Shown here piece after piece: positions 43,446 through 53,019 of a DNA stretch of 64,000 bases (positions within the stretch are counted from its first letter, which is position 1; every line of letters starts with the position of its first letter). The DNA is from Microbacterium thalassium (lineage in GTDB: Bacteria; Actinomycetota; Actinomycetes; Actinomycetales; Microbacteriaceae). A program made the position numbers and the translations under genes. Where the stretch lies: positions 3,224,001-3,288,000 of the forward strand of contig NZ_JACHML010000001.1 in NCBI RefSeq assembly GCF_014208045.1, written 5' to 3'. The notes beneath the pieces are model-generated. The model searched no databases, had not been told where the DNA came from, and was given only the letters and a program-made list of their open reading frames with translations.

Positions 43446-44546
43446 GTGACGCTGAGATTCACGCTTGGAGAGCTCTTCTCGGGGCCCGGTGGAATGGCAT
43501 TGGGCGCCCACCTCGCCGCACGCGAGACGGGAACGGCGCTCAAGCATGGCTGGGCGAACGACTACGACGAGAGCACCGTTGCCACCTACATCGCGAATAT
43601 CGAGGGCGCTACGGCAAAATCCGTGATCTGTCAGGACGTGCGCTCGCTGGATATCGACTCGCTGCCGCACATTGATGGGTTCGCGTTCGGCTTCCCCTGC
43701 AACGATTACAGCCTGGTCGGCGAGAACCGCGGCCTCAAGGGCGAGTTCGGCCCGCTGTTCTCCTATGGAGTCCGTGTCCTGGAGCGCCACGAGCCGGAAT
43801 GGTTCGTTGCGGAGAACGTCAGCGGGTTGCGCAGCTCGAACGGCGGCGACGACTTCAAGCTGATCCTCGATGCCATCCGCAATGCCGGCCCGGGCTACCG
43901 AATCACACCCCACCTCTATCGTTTCGAGGACTACGGCGTGCCCCAGCGGCGACACCGCATCATCGTTGTCGGTGTGCGGGAAGACGTCCCGATCAACTTC
44001 GAGGTGCCAGCGCCAACTCATCCCGATCGCAGCCAGTGGACGTCAGCGTCCGAAGCACTCGCCGGCATCCCGGCGACGGCCCCGAACCATGAGATCACTC
44101 GGCAGTCTTCGACTGTCGTGCGACGACTCGAGCTGATCGATCCCGGCGAGAACGCCTTCAACGCGAAGCGCATGAGTGACGAGCTGCGCCTCAACGTGAA
44201 GGGGGCGACGCTCAGTCAGATCTACAAGCGTCTTCACCCAGACCGTCCGTCCTACACGATCACCGGCTCCGGTGGCGGAGGGACCCACGGCTACCACTGG
44301 GCAGAGCCGCGCGCGCTCACCAACCGCGAGCGTGCACGAATCCAGACGTTCCCCGACGATTTCGAGTTCATCGGCCGGAAGGAGAATGTGCGGCGCCAGG
44401 TCGGAATGGCAGTTCCTCCGCAAGGTGCGTTCCACATCTTCCGGGCGCTGTTTCGCTCCTTTCAGGGCGTCAGCTATCCCACGATCCCAGCCAATCTCAG
44501 CGCAGACGGCATGCCAGTCGCGCCCCAAGAAGAGGTTGATGCGTAG
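43446..44546 (+). CDS. C5 cytosine-specific DNA methyltransferase (366 aa)
   Basis: Modification enzyme of the restriction cluster. Motif I is FSGPGGMALG (11-20), motif IV is GFPCNDYS with the catalytic Cys85, motif VI is ENV (123-125), and motif VIII is QRRHR (167-171). The target-recognition region is followed by motifs IX/X (RIQTFPDDF, then VGMAVPP). It transfers a methyl group to C5 of cytosine in the cluster's recognition site, which cannot be read from the sequence. The GTG start has GAGGAGAG upstream. A Vsr gene in the same cluster suits a C5 enzyme, since deaminated 5-methylcytosine yields T:G mismatches. Confidence 0.95.
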   Translation: MTLRFTLGELFSGPGGMALGAHLAARETGTALKHGWANDYDESTVATYIANIEGATAKSVICQDVRSLDIDSLPHIDGFAFGFPCNDYSLVGENRGLKGEFGPLFSYGVRVLERHEPEWFVAENVSGLRSSNGGDDFKLILDAIRNAGPGYRITPHLYRFEDYGVPQRRHRIIVVGVREDVPINFEVPAPTHPDRSQWTSASEALAGIPATAPNHEITRQSSTVVRRLELIDPGENAFNAKRMSDELRLNVKGATLSQIYKRLHPDRPSYTITGSGGGGTHGYHWAEPRALTNRERARIQTFPDDFEFIGRKENVRRQVGMAVPPQGAFHIFRALFRSFQGVSYPTIPANLSADGMPVAPQEEVDA

Positions 44547-44648
44547 ACGGACCTGACGCACTCGCCCGGCGCAAGGCGCGCCCCTCTCACACAGCAAAGC
44601 AACATCGAGCGACGAAGAACTCGTCGCGATCCGAGCCAAGGACATCCA

Positions 44649-47363
44649 ATGCCGCATTCGCCCGTATCCGACACGCAATTCCAGACGGGGCTCGCGGCCT
44701 TGGAAGGGATACTGGCGAGCCAGTCGGGGCGTGCCGGATCCGGCGCGGAAGCCGAAGCGAAGCTCCTGGTCGAGAGGATGTTTCCCGGTTTTGGATCGGC
44801 CTACGATCTGTACCTTGACCGTCAGCGCGACATGGTTGAAACAATCAAGTTCGGCAATCTCGTCAAGAAGGACGGCGGATACACCACTTGGTATAGCGGC
44901 CCGAAGACCTCCGTGGGCGAGTGGCCGTCATATCGGAAGCTCTTGGAGTCGCGACTTCCCACGTCGGCCGTGCAGGGCATCGACGACTCAACTACTCGCA
45001 TCCTTTCTCGTTGCGCGAACCCGAAGGAACCGGGCGATCGACGCAAGGGCCTCGTCATCGGCTACGTCCAGTCGGGTAAGACCGCAAACTATGCCGGGCT
45101 GGTCGCGAAGGCGGTGGACGCCGGCTACCGGATCGTCGTCGTACTCGCCGGCATGTACACGAACCTGCGCGCGCAGACGCAAGCCCGACTTGAGGCCGAT
45201 CTCAACGTGAACGACGCCACGGACAAGGCAGGGATCGCTTGGTCGCTGCTGACCGACAGAGATTCCGACATCGGCCCCAAGATCAACGTGGGGTTCATAG
45301 CGAACACCGGCAATGTCGCGATCATGATCGTCAAGAAGCACGAAAGCCGACTCGCCAACGTCGCCAAGTTCCTTCAGAGCATCCCCGAAGAGACACGGCG
45401 GAACCGCGCGGTCCTGATCATCGATGACGAGTCCGACCAGGCGACGCCGAATACGCAGAGCGACCGTGACCTCGTTTCGACGATCAACCAGCGTGTTCGC
45501 GACATCTGGAAGGAGGTGCGCACCGGCACCTATGTCGCGTACACGGCTACGCCCTTCGCCAACATGTTCATCGACCCGAATGACGATGAGGACCTGTACC
45601 CAGACGACTTCGCGATGGTGCTGCCGAAGCCAGAGGGGTACATGGGAGCGGACAGCTTCTTCAACGTCGCGCAGAATGCGGATGCTGGCGAAGACGAAGC
45701 GATCTACTCGCTCGCTCATGTGGTCGACCCCGAGGAAGCCGAGACCCTCGTGCCCAAGGGGAGGAACATCGACACCTTCGAGCCCGAGGTCACCGAGTCA
45801 CTGGACGACGCCATCCGCTGGTTCATCATCGCCACCGCGATTCGCCAGCTCCGCACCGGCAAGGCCTCGCACTCATCGATGCTCCTGCACACCTCGCACC
45901 GCGTTGCCGCACATCAGCTCGTGAAGGACGCGGTAGCTGACTTCACCGCGGGCCTCGCGCTGAACCGCGACGACGAGGAGTCGTCGTTCCACGAAGTGTT
46001 CGCTCGCGAAGCCGGCAGCGCTTCGACGCTCCAGCCAGATGCTGTGATGCCTGCCTGGGGCGAGGTCTGGGCGAAGATTCGCGAGATCATCGGCAGGCTC
46101 ACGGTCAAGATCGACAACGGCCTGTCGGATGATCGACTCTCCTACCCCGACGACTCCCCTCAGTTCGTCATCGCGATCGGAGGAGGAACACTGTCGCGAG
46201 GCCTGACGCTCGAAGGCCTCGTCGTGTCCTACTTCCTCCGCACATCCAACACCTACGACACGCTGCTTCAGATGGGCCGCTGGTTCGGGTTCCGGCCTGG
46301 CTATCAGGACCTCGCCCGCGTATGGGTCGGCCCAGGGCTGCTCGAAGAGTATGGTCACCTCGCCCAGGTCGAGCGCGAGATCAGATCCGAGGTCGCCGTC
46401 CTCGAGGCGGAGGGCAAGACCCCCAGAGACCTGGCGATTCGGGTTCGCACCCATCCGGGCAGACTTCAGATCACACGCGCGGGCGCGATGACGAACACCC
46501 TCGTCGTGCACGCGGGCCTGGGCGGGACCCGCCGGCAGACGATCTACCTCGATCGTTCGTCAAGCGGTACAGAGAAGTCCCAGGCAGCTGCGAGGCAGCT
46601 TGTGTCCGCTGCCCAGCGCAGGGTGGGCTCACGGTACATCAAGCAGACCGGCTCGAAGGCCGCTCATGGGTCCCAGGTCTTCGTCGGAGTGACGAATGAC
46701 GAGCTCGTTGAGTTCCTGAAGCAATACTGGGTGGCTACGGCGGATCCGTGGTTGCAGGCGTCAGCGATGAAGACATGGCTGAGCGAGCACGGCGACGGCG
46801 TCACATGGAATCTCGTGCTCGTGTCAGGGCCTGCACGTCTCGGTTCGTTCGAGTACGCCCCGGAAATCGGGGTAGGCCGCGTGAGCCGTGCGCCACTGGC
46901 AGAGGCGTTCTGGACCCCCGAGCGCCTCCCGGACGCGCCCCCGGACGGGTCTGATGTCGTCAACATCCGCGCACTCATGTCGAGCGGAGACTCTCTGCTC
47001 GATCTTCAGATTCTGTCCGAGAATGGTGCGCTTGAGGACCCTCAGGGTCTGCTCGATGAGGCGGACACGAATGAGATCAACAGCGTTAGAGCCGTTCGAC
47101 GCAAGCTGGCGCCGAAGACCGGAGTCATTCTGCTCTACGCCGTCGCCGGCGACTCTCAGCCCCTTGCGAAGTCCAAGTCCCGTCGACCCATGGCCTGCGA
47201 CAGCGACCTGATCGGACTCGGAGTGATCTATCCCCACGCCGAGAACGAGGACGACGGCGAGTTCATCGCGGCGGATGTGCGCCCTGTCGTGAGCGACGAT
47301 GAGTCAGACAAGGCGACAGCCTTCACCGACACAGAGGGCGACTACGATCCGGAGGCGAAATGA
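44649..47363 (+). CDS. Z1-domain superfamily II helicase-like protein (904 aa)
   Basis: Large NTPase of the Z1 family found with C5 methyltransferases. Walker A is GYVQSGKTA at residues 138-146, the Walker B variant is IIDDESDQA near 257-265, motif III YTATPFAN is at 298-305, and later come SRGLTLEGL and the Arg-finger-like QMGRWFGFR. Z1 proteins are considered the motor of MORC/MutL-associated restriction systems (computational literature). It probably moves or remodels DNA for the nuclease encoded next. AAGGA precedes the ATG, and it overlaps the next gene as ATGA. Confidence 0.92.
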   Translation: MPHSPVSDTQFQTGLAALEGILASQSGRAGSGAEAEAKLLVERMFPGFGSAYDLYLDRQRDMVETIKFGNLVKKDGGYTTWYSGPKTSVGEWPSYRKLLESRLPTSAVQGIDDSTTRILSRCANPKEPGDRRKGLVIGYVQSGKTANYAGLVAKAVDAGYRIVVVLAGMYTNLRAQTQARLEADLNVNDATDKAGIAWSLLTDRDSDIGPKINVGFIANTGNVAIMIVKKHESRLANVAKFLQSIPEETRRNRAVLIIDDESDQATPNTQSDRDLVSTINQRVRDIWKEVRTGTYVAYTATPFANMFIDPNDDEDLYPDDFAMVLPKPEGYMGADSFFNVAQNADAGEDEAIYSLAHVVDPEEAETLVPKGRNIDTFEPEVTESLDDAIRWFIIATAIRQLRTGKASHSSMLLHTSHRVAAHQLVKDAVADFTAGLALNRDDEESSFHEVFAREAGSASTLQPDAVMPAWGEVWAKIREIIGRLTVKIDNGLSDDRLSYPDDSPQFVIAIGGGTLSRGLTLEGLVVSYFLRTSNTYDTLLQMGRWFGFRPGYQDLARVWVGPGLLEEYGHLAQVEREIRSEVAVLEAEGKTPRDLAIRVRTHPGRLQITRAGAMTNTLVVHAGLGGTRRQTIYLDRSSSGTEKSQAAARQLVSAAQRRVGSRYIKQTGSKAAHGSQVFVGVTNDELVEFLKQYWVATADPWLQASAMKTWLSEHGDGVTWNLVLVSGPARLGSFEYAPEIGVGRVSRAPLAEAFWTPERLPDAPPDGSDVVNIRALMSSGDSLLDLQILSENGALEDPQGLLDEADTNEINSVRAVRRKLAPKTGVILLYAVAGDSQPLAKSKSRRPMACDSDLIGLGVIYPHAENEDDGEFIAADVRPVVSDDESDKATAFTDTEGDYDPEAK

Positions 47364-48334
47364 CCGGCGGATATGCCCGGGTCACGCATGCGCTGGAGAT
47401 CCTTGCGTCGCGCAGGCCTGCGGCCGGAGAGGGTGCGGCGGCTCCCATCGGGCCCGATCGAGACATCGACGAGGCCCGTCTGGCGAAAGACCACAACGGT
47501 GACATTCACCTCCTGGTGGCGCTTCCTCCAGGTCGCACCAAGTTCGCGCTCCCACTCGGACATGTGCTGCCCACCACATGGCTCGAGGAGCAGGATGGGT
47601 CGTCCGAACAGTTCTCCCTTGATGTGCGCAGCACCGATGCAAGCCTGACGCCGACGTTCCTCTCGCTCGTCGGCGAGATGCTCAACAGAGTCGATGAGTC
47701 AGGAGGAGCATGCATCGATGAGCTGATGCGCGTCCTCAGCTCCTGGCGAGAGGCGCTCGCGCGAGAAAAGCGCGGCCTGTCCCGCGAGCGGGCAATTGGC
47801 CTGTTCGGTGAGCTTTTCGTATTGTCGCGGTTGGCGAAGACCGACCCCGCACGCGCGCGATCAGCCTGGAGGGGCAAGGAAGGGTACCGACACGATTTCT
47901 TCCTCCACAATGCGCTCGAGGTGAAGGCCTACGTCACGACCGACGCCCCGACCGTCGAGATCCATGGTGCGCATCAACTCGATCCGCCGATGAACGCGTC
48001 GCTGCACCTGCTGGCGCTTCGATTGGAGGAGAACGCCGAAGGCAAGACGATCGACGACCTCATCGGTGAGATCGACTCATACGGCCTGCCGAAGGGCCTT
48101 CTCTTCGAGCGGTCGACCGATGAAGAGCCCGTAATCGCCGACAACAACATGCGCTTCGTTGTGGCGAACGAACGGCTCTTCCGAGTGACCGATCGATTCC
48201 CCGGGATTCGCTTCTCGACCCTCGGCGAGGCCGCGTTCGAAGGCGTCTCGCACATTCGTTACTCGCTTCTGCTCGACGCGTGTCCCAATGCCGTAGATCC
48301 GTCTGCGTTGCCGGAGGTTCTGAAGGAACTGTGA
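47360..48334 (+). CDS. PD-(D/E)XK nuclease-fold protein, DUF4420 type (324 aa)
   Basis: Presumed restriction nuclease of the cluster. The core has GLFGELFVLSRL (Glu151), RHDFFLHNALEVKAYV with Asp179 and the E-x-K pair Glu187/Lys189, matching a complete PD-(D/E)XK active site. Its overlap with the Z1 gene and the following ATPase gene, four bases each, places all in one translationally coupled operon. Cleavage activity and specificity are inferred. Confidence 0.87.
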   Translation: MTGGYARVTHALEILASRRPAAGEGAAAPIGPDRDIDEARLAKDHNGDIHLLVALPPGRTKFALPLGHVLPTTWLEEQDGSSEQFSLDVRSTDASLTPTFLSLVGEMLNRVDESGGACIDELMRVLSSWREALAREKRGLSRERAIGLFGELFVLSRLAKTDPARARSAWRGKEGYRHDFFLHNALEVKAYVTTDAPTVEIHGAHQLDPPMNASLHLLALRLEENAEGKTIDDLIGEIDSYGLPKGLLFERSTDEEPVIADNNMRFVVANERLFRVTDRFPGIRFSTLGEAAFEGVSHIRYSLLLDACPNAVDPSALPEVLKEL

Positions 48335-50232
48335 TCCCCTCAAACACCTCAACGATCGAACCGCTGGACTGGTTTCCCAAACGATTCCAGCCGGGTGACA
48401 TGGACTCGACCGGCGGCGACCGTCTGCTCGGGCGAACTGAGCTGTCCGCTCTCGAGATCCTGGTGCGCGAGACCGCTCAGAACAGCTGGGATGCCCGCCT
48501 CGATGACCAGCGGCCCTGGTACGGCGTCCACCTTCGGCGCGCAGACTGGCGGTTGCGCGCAGATCTGGACCGGCTGCTACCCGACCGCAACCGCCGAACG
48601 CCTGGCACTCATCTGCCAGATGCTCCGTTCGTGCTCGAGATCTTCGACCGCGGAACCACAGGCCTCGACGGTCCCGTGACGCTGCGCCCCGTACTCGGCG
48701 ATGCTCCCCGCAACTTCCAGGATCTGATACTCAAGCTCGGTGTGCCTCGCGACGACGGGAAGGGTGGAGGAACCTACGGATTCGGCAAGACAGCCTCGTA
48801 CGCATTCAGCCGACGGGGCACGGTGCTCTACTGGACTCGCTGCTACAACGAGGAGGGGCGACTCGAGCACCGGCTGATCGCGTCGGCGTTCGGCGACTCC
48901 TACGTGGAATCGGGTGTGCAGTACACCGGGCGCCACTGGTGGGGTCGTCTTGACGAGGACTCAGTTGCTCCACTTCTGGGCGACGAAGCAGAGGCAGTCG
49001 GACGTCGATTCTTCGAGCGCGGCTTCGGACCAGGTGAGACCGGAACCTCAATGCTCATCCTGGATCCCGATCTGAGTCCCGTCAGTCTCGGATCCGATGT
49101 CGCCGATGATGAGCAGCCGCAGTGGAGCGAGTCCGATGCCGCTGCCGAGTTCGGCGTTAGAGCCCGCTCAGCGATCAGGGTTCATCTGTGGCCCAAGCTC
49201 GTAGCCCGCCCTGGCGAGCACGATACCCCGATGCAGATCACTCTCGACGTCGACGGCGAGCGAAAGGATCTGATCGGCGAACCGATCGGGGCACTCGCGT
49301 TGTGGGGCGCCGGTCTGAACGCGATCCGGTCGGCAAGGCAGACGGTCCCGGGCAAGGTGGCAACGGCTCAGAACATGCCAGTTGAGGTATTCCCGATCAC
49401 GCGCCTCGGCAAGACGCTCGGCCACCTCGCGATAGTTCGGAGGATCCTCGCACTCGAGTCTCCGGCAATGCACGACGACCTTGATCCGCTCCACAGCCCA
49501 GCAGTCGAGCGCATCGCTCTGATGCGCGGACAACCGGAGCTGATCGTGGAGACAGTTGACTGGGTTGCCCAGTCTCCTATCGAGGGTGTCGAGTGGCTTG
49601 CGGTGTACAAGGCGTCCGACGACTGGGACGCGACCTATGCGCGCACCGAACCTCCCGCACACGATCACTGGATCGCCAGCTCGGGTGGGGAAGAGGGGCT
49701 GGTTGTCAGGGCGACGAAGACCCGTGCCAGCAAGCACATCCGGGACACCCTCTATCCCGAGCCAGAAGCGATCCAGTCTGAGTCCGTGCCGGTTCGCACG
49801 GGCAACCTCTCTCGGCGGTTTGCGTCACTTCTGCCTGCGCGTCTCGATCCAGTAGCACCAGACCGCCCACCCAGAACTGCCAACGGGCGCCGAGCGAGGA
49901 GCGCGACGCGAGTCCATCGAGTCGAGGCCTCAGCTCCCCGGCTCGTCACAACGCTTGACGATGGTCGTCAGCGCCAGAGCATCGACTTCACGGTCAAGGC
50001 AGACGCGCCGCGATCACTGGTGAAGATCAGCGTCAGCGCAATCGGGGACGAAGGCGTGCATGAGCCTCTTCCACCAGACGAGCTGTCCCTCACTTGGAGC
50101 GGAGCCGAAAGCGTGGGGCTGGCACAGGCCATCGTCGCTCCCGACCAGTTGGTCGCGGTGGACTTCACGGCGATCGGCAGGCGGGCCTTGCGCATTGACC
50201 TCAGCGCGGAGGCCCCTGATGGTATTCACTGA
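48331..50232 (+). CDS. GHKL (MORC/MutL-like) ATPase of the restriction cluster (633 aa)
   Basis: The N-terminal GHKL ATPase has an N-box at RETAQNSWDAR (Glu47, Asn51), G1 box EIFDRGTTGLDG (Asp106, Gly108) and G2 GKGGGTYGFGKTASYAF (143-159). After it comes a region of about 250 residues and a beta-rich C-terminus that I do not recognise. Histidine-kinase features are absent, so it is an ATP-driven clamp or conformational switch, as in MORC/MutL proteins associated with Z1 restriction systems. The GTG start overlaps the nuclease stop as GTGA with AAGGA upstream. Confidence 0.88.
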   Translation: MIPSNTSTIEPLDWFPKRFQPGDMDSTGGDRLLGRTELSALEILVRETAQNSWDARLDDQRPWYGVHLRRADWRLRADLDRLLPDRNRRTPGTHLPDAPFVLEIFDRGTTGLDGPVTLRPVLGDAPRNFQDLILKLGVPRDDGKGGGTYGFGKTASYAFSRRGTVLYWTRCYNEEGRLEHRLIASAFGDSYVESGVQYTGRHWWGRLDEDSVAPLLGDEAEAVGRRFFERGFGPGETGTSMLILDPDLSPVSLGSDVADDEQPQWSESDAAAEFGVRARSAIRVHLWPKLVARPGEHDTPMQITLDVDGERKDLIGEPIGALALWGAGLNAIRSARQTVPGKVATAQNMPVEVFPITRLGKTLGHLAIVRRILALESPAMHDDLDPLHSPAVERIALMRGQPELIVETVDWVAQSPIEGVEWLAVYKASDDWDATYARTEPPAHDHWIASSGGEEGLVVRATKTRASKHIRDTLYPEPEAIQSESVPVRTGNLSRRFASLLPARLDPVAPDRPPRTANGRRARSATRVHRVEASAPRLVTTLDDGRQRQSIDFTVKADAPRSLVKISVSAIGDEGVHEPLPPDELSLTWSGAESVGLAQAIVAPDQLVAVDFTAIGRRALRIDLSAEAPDGIH

Positions 50233-51121
50233 GTCACGTCCCTATCGAACACCCGCTGCAAGATCGGTGCTGGCAGAGCTCGGCGTGGTGTCGCCGACAT
50301 CAGACGTCGAACAGCTGAGCGACGTCTGGAACCCCGGCGATGACGTCATCATCCAGGGCTCGGCGACTCTGGCCGCGAGCTTCTGGGACGAGACCAGAAT
50401 CTCGCCCGGCGAGGATGTGTGGCTCGTTGCGGTCGTTGGCTGCATGCCTGCGCGAACGCGCTGGCGCTCGCAAGCGCAGTTTCGCGAGCAGGATGGAGCC
50501 TGGCGCGCAGACATCGAGCTCAAGGCCGATGGAAGCGAGCTTGCGGTGGAGCTGACGGCCGACCTCTGGGTTGTTGGCCCGGGCCGCACGGGAAGCCCCA
50601 ACCCATTGAATGCGATTCATCAGAGCGCCAAGCTCTGGCAGCTCGCGAGCCCCATGTCGCTTCGGCTCGAACGCGATGAGGCGGACTTCCCCACCTCCGC
50701 TGCGTCGTTTGGCGCAACTGGGCGGCGGGCGGTTCCCTGGGGGATTGAGACCGCCTCAGATGCCGAGCCGCAATGGAGCATCAGCTCCGCGATTCGACTG
50801 TTCGTCAACACTGATCTCGAGATCTGCCAGGAGATCGTCGACGGCACGGCGCCCGAGAACGTGTACGTCGCGATCGAGTGCGACATACACCTCGCGGTAC
50901 TCCACTTCCTGGCCGGATGGCGAAACACCGTGCCGGCCGACCGCATGCAGGACATCGCCGACGAGGACTACGGCTCGCTGGCCGCTCTCGGCTCATCGAT
51001 CGCATCATCCCTCGGACTCACGCTCGAAGAGGGATGTCGACTTGCAGCTGAGGATCCGATCAACCTCGTCGGCCGCTCCCGCGAGGCACTCGCGCTCTAT
51101 CGAAAGTCGAGCAGCAAGTGA
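50219..51121 (+). CDS. Uncharacterised subunit of the Z1 restriction operon (300 aa)
   Basis: The ATG lies 14 bases inside the ATPase gene with GGAGG six bases upstream. No family is recognised. The first 120 residues look beta-rich (VIIQGSATLAASFWDE, VWLVAVVGCMPARTRW). The C-terminal half is helical, with a motif AIECDIHLAVLHFLAGWRN. There is no nuclease or NTPase motif. The overlaps on both sides make it an obligate member of the operon, perhaps a DNA- or partner-binding subunit. Confidence 0.82.
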   Translation: MVFTESRPYRTPAARSVLAELGVVSPTSDVEQLSDVWNPGDDVIIQGSATLAASFWDETRISPGEDVWLVAVVGCMPARTRWRSQAQFREQDGAWRADIELKADGSELAVELTADLWVVGPGRTGSPNPLNAIHQSAKLWQLASPMSLRLERDEADFPTSAASFGATGRRAVPWGIETASDAEPQWSISSAIRLFVNTDLEICQEIVDGTAPENVYVAIECDIHLAVLHFLAGWRNTVPADRMQDIADEDYGSLAALGSSIASSLGLTLEEGCRLAAEDPINLVGRSREALALYRKSSSK

Positions 51122-51849
51122 CATACATCTACCCAAGACTCACGCGCGCCGACGTCGAGAGTGAGATTGCCCGAATCGAGCGAACCATCGCCTCGGGAGG
51201 CAACGCCCAGCCGTTCCCCGACGGCGGACATCATCCGGGAGCGATCTTCCCGGCGGCGGGAACGCCGGTTCCAGCGCAGCACCTTCGGGACCTTCATGAA
51301 GCTGTCGCCGACGCGATACCTCAAGCGAGCTCACGCAAGCGCGGAGATCGTGACCGACTGTTCGACATCGCCGTTGGCAGTGCACTTGCCCGCTGGTTCG
51401 AGTCGGAAGGACGCGCGGAAGCGTCCCATCCGGACATCTGGCCGTATCTGACCCTGGTTGTCCTCCCAGATCTCGCGGTAGAGCGATTCGGTCCAGACAC
51501 GCATGGTCACCTCCCGCACGATCGATACCGCTCCGGTCGACGCAACGTCTTCCAGCGCCTCTATCTGCGCTCCTCGATTCTGGGCGAGCTTCTCAGCGAC
51601 CCTGAGCTGCCGCTATTCGAGGACGAGCTTGTGGGTTTGATCGATCGCAATCTCTCGTCCGATCACCGGCTGGCCCGCATGGTCAGCGCGCAGATCGCGG
51701 CGCTCGACCGCAGCACCAACCGTCGAGAGACTGTTCGAAGCGGGTTCAAGGCGCTTCAGTTCGAACTGCGCGTCACGGATGTCGCCGCGATGAACGACGA
51801 GGCCTTGAGTACGCTGCTCAGCGGCCTGTTCGTCCCGTCCAACGACTGA
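51118..51849 (+). CDS. DUF6339-like protein of the restriction operon (243 aa)
   Basis: The GTG start overlaps the previous stop as GTGA. The protein is helical, with the conserved-looking segments FDIAVGSALARWFESEGR, WPYLTLVVLPDLAVERFGP and NVFQRLYLRSSIL, and resembles the DUF6339 group found near restriction genes. It has no catalytic motif. Last gene of the overlapping set; 40 bases separate it from the Vsr gene. Confidence 0.8.
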   Translation: MTYIYPRLTRADVESEIARIERTIASGGNAQPFPDGGHHPGAIFPAAGTPVPAQHLRDLHEAVADAIPQASSRKRGDRDRLFDIAVGSALARWFESEGRAEASHPDIWPYLTLVVLPDLAVERFGPDTHGHLPHDRYRSGRRNVFQRLYLRSSILGELLSDPELPLFEDELVGLIDRNLSSDHRLARMVSAQIAALDRSTNRRETVRSGFKALQFELRVTDVAAMNDEALSTLLSGLFVPSND

Positions 51850-51889
51850 CGCGGGACGCATATCGCTCGATCCGATGTACGCTCCGGAC

Positions 51890-52357
51890 ATGGCCGACTC
51901 GTGGGCGTCGAGCGAAACGTCTCGGCGCACGATGGTTGCGAACCGCCGGCGCGACACCCAGCCCGAGATGCGCGTCCGACGGATTCTGCATGCTGCGGGC
52001 CTGAGATATATCGTGGACGCTCGTCCGATCACTTCATCAAGATCGCGCGCCGACATCGTGTTCACCAAGCGGCGAATTGCCGTGTTCATCGACGGCTGTT
52101 TCTGGCATCGCTGCCCAGTCCATGGCACAACCCCAAAGGCCAACTCCGACTATTGGACGCCCAAACTGGAGCGAAATGTGAAGAGGGACCAGGAAGTCAC
52201 GCAGTCGCTGATGGCGGCTGGCTGGACCGTGCTCCGGTTCTGGGAGCACGAGGACCCCACCACCGTTGCGGCCGAGATCATCGGCGTCTGGCACGCCGCC
52301 AATATGGCTGAAAGCCAGACCAGGGCCGGGAATACCCCCGATCCCCTCGTACGGTGA
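51890..52357 (+). CDS. vsr: Very short patch repair endonuclease (155 aa)
   Basis: Vsr nicks DNA 5' of T:G mismatches that arise when 5-methylcytosine deaminates at the partner methyltransferase site. Key elements are the metal-binding Asp in RADIVF (about residue 55), the VFIDGCFWHRCPVHG zinc/active-site block (65-79), YWTPKLERNVKRD, and the FWEHE end. It starts six bases after TACGCT, so it has its own leaderless promoter inside the cluster. Confidence 0.93.
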   Translation: MADSWASSETSRRTMVANRRRDTQPEMRVRRILHAAGLRYIVDARPITSSRSRADIVFTKRRIAVFIDGCFWHRCPVHGTTPKANSDYWTPKLERNVKRDQEVTQSLMAAGWTVLRFWEHEDPTTVAAEIIGVWHAANMAESQTRAGNTPDPLVR

Positions 52358-52362
52358 AGGTC

Positions 52363-53019
52363 ATGACCAGCGCACCATTCAATCCCATCGAATTGCCGCC
52401 ACTCCAAGGCGACGAGACGTTCACTGGCGTCGACGCAACCGTGAACGACTTCTGGCGATTCGCCATGAGCGACCTGCGCGTCAACACCGTCCGCGGCTAT
52501 GTCGCGGAGTTTCTCATCTCGCGCGCGCTGGGACTCACCGGGGTGGCCGACTCCATGACGGAGTGCGACCTGCGCTGGAACGGGATATCCATCAATGTGA
52601 AGTCCTCCGGCTACTTGCAGGCCTGGTCGCAGAGGTCGCTCTCCCGAATTCAGTTCTCGGGCCTCTATCGCCGTGCATGGAGCGTCGAAGACGGGTCCCT
52701 CGGCGAGGTGCCCGACTTCCATACCGATGTCTACGTCTTCGCGGTACAGACAGCGACTGAACCTGACAAGTACGACCAGCTCGATGCGAATCAATGGGAC
52801 TTCTACGTCTTGTCGCAGGCCGCGGTGAGGGCACACGGGTGGGGTTCCCTCAGCCTGAGGAAGCTGGAGTCTCTGGGCGCTGCTCGCCTCAAGCTATCCG
52901 ACTTGCCGACCGCGATCCGCGAGGCGGCGAACGTCGGTGATCGCCAACCGTCACGGTGGACACGCCAAGCGCTCCAAGGCGAAGGCTTCGAAGGGTTCAT
53001 CCCGTTCGAGGCTCCCTGA
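52363..53019 (+). CDS. PD-(D/E)XK-like protein with altered active site (218 aa)
   Basis: The fold is seen in RGYVAEFLISRALG (Glu49), then ECDLRWNGISINVKSSGYLQAW, where Asp69 and Lys80 are in place but the usual second acidic residue is Asn78 (INVK instead of IEVK). It may be a binding subunit rather than a nuclease, or use Asn for metal. A GTG start at 52354, overlapping the vsr stop, is the alternative; TACGGT lies seven bases before the ATG chosen here. Confidence 0.72.
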   Translation: MTSAPFNPIELPPLQGDETFTGVDATVNDFWRFAMSDLRVNTVRGYVAEFLISRALGLTGVADSMTECDLRWNGISINVKSSGYLQAWSQRSLSRIQFSGLYRRAWSVEDGSLGEVPDFHTDVYVFAVQTATEPDKYDQLDANQWDFYVLSQAAVRAHGWGSLSLRKLESLGAARLKLSDLPTAIREAANVGDRQPSRWTRQALQGEGFEGFIPFEAP

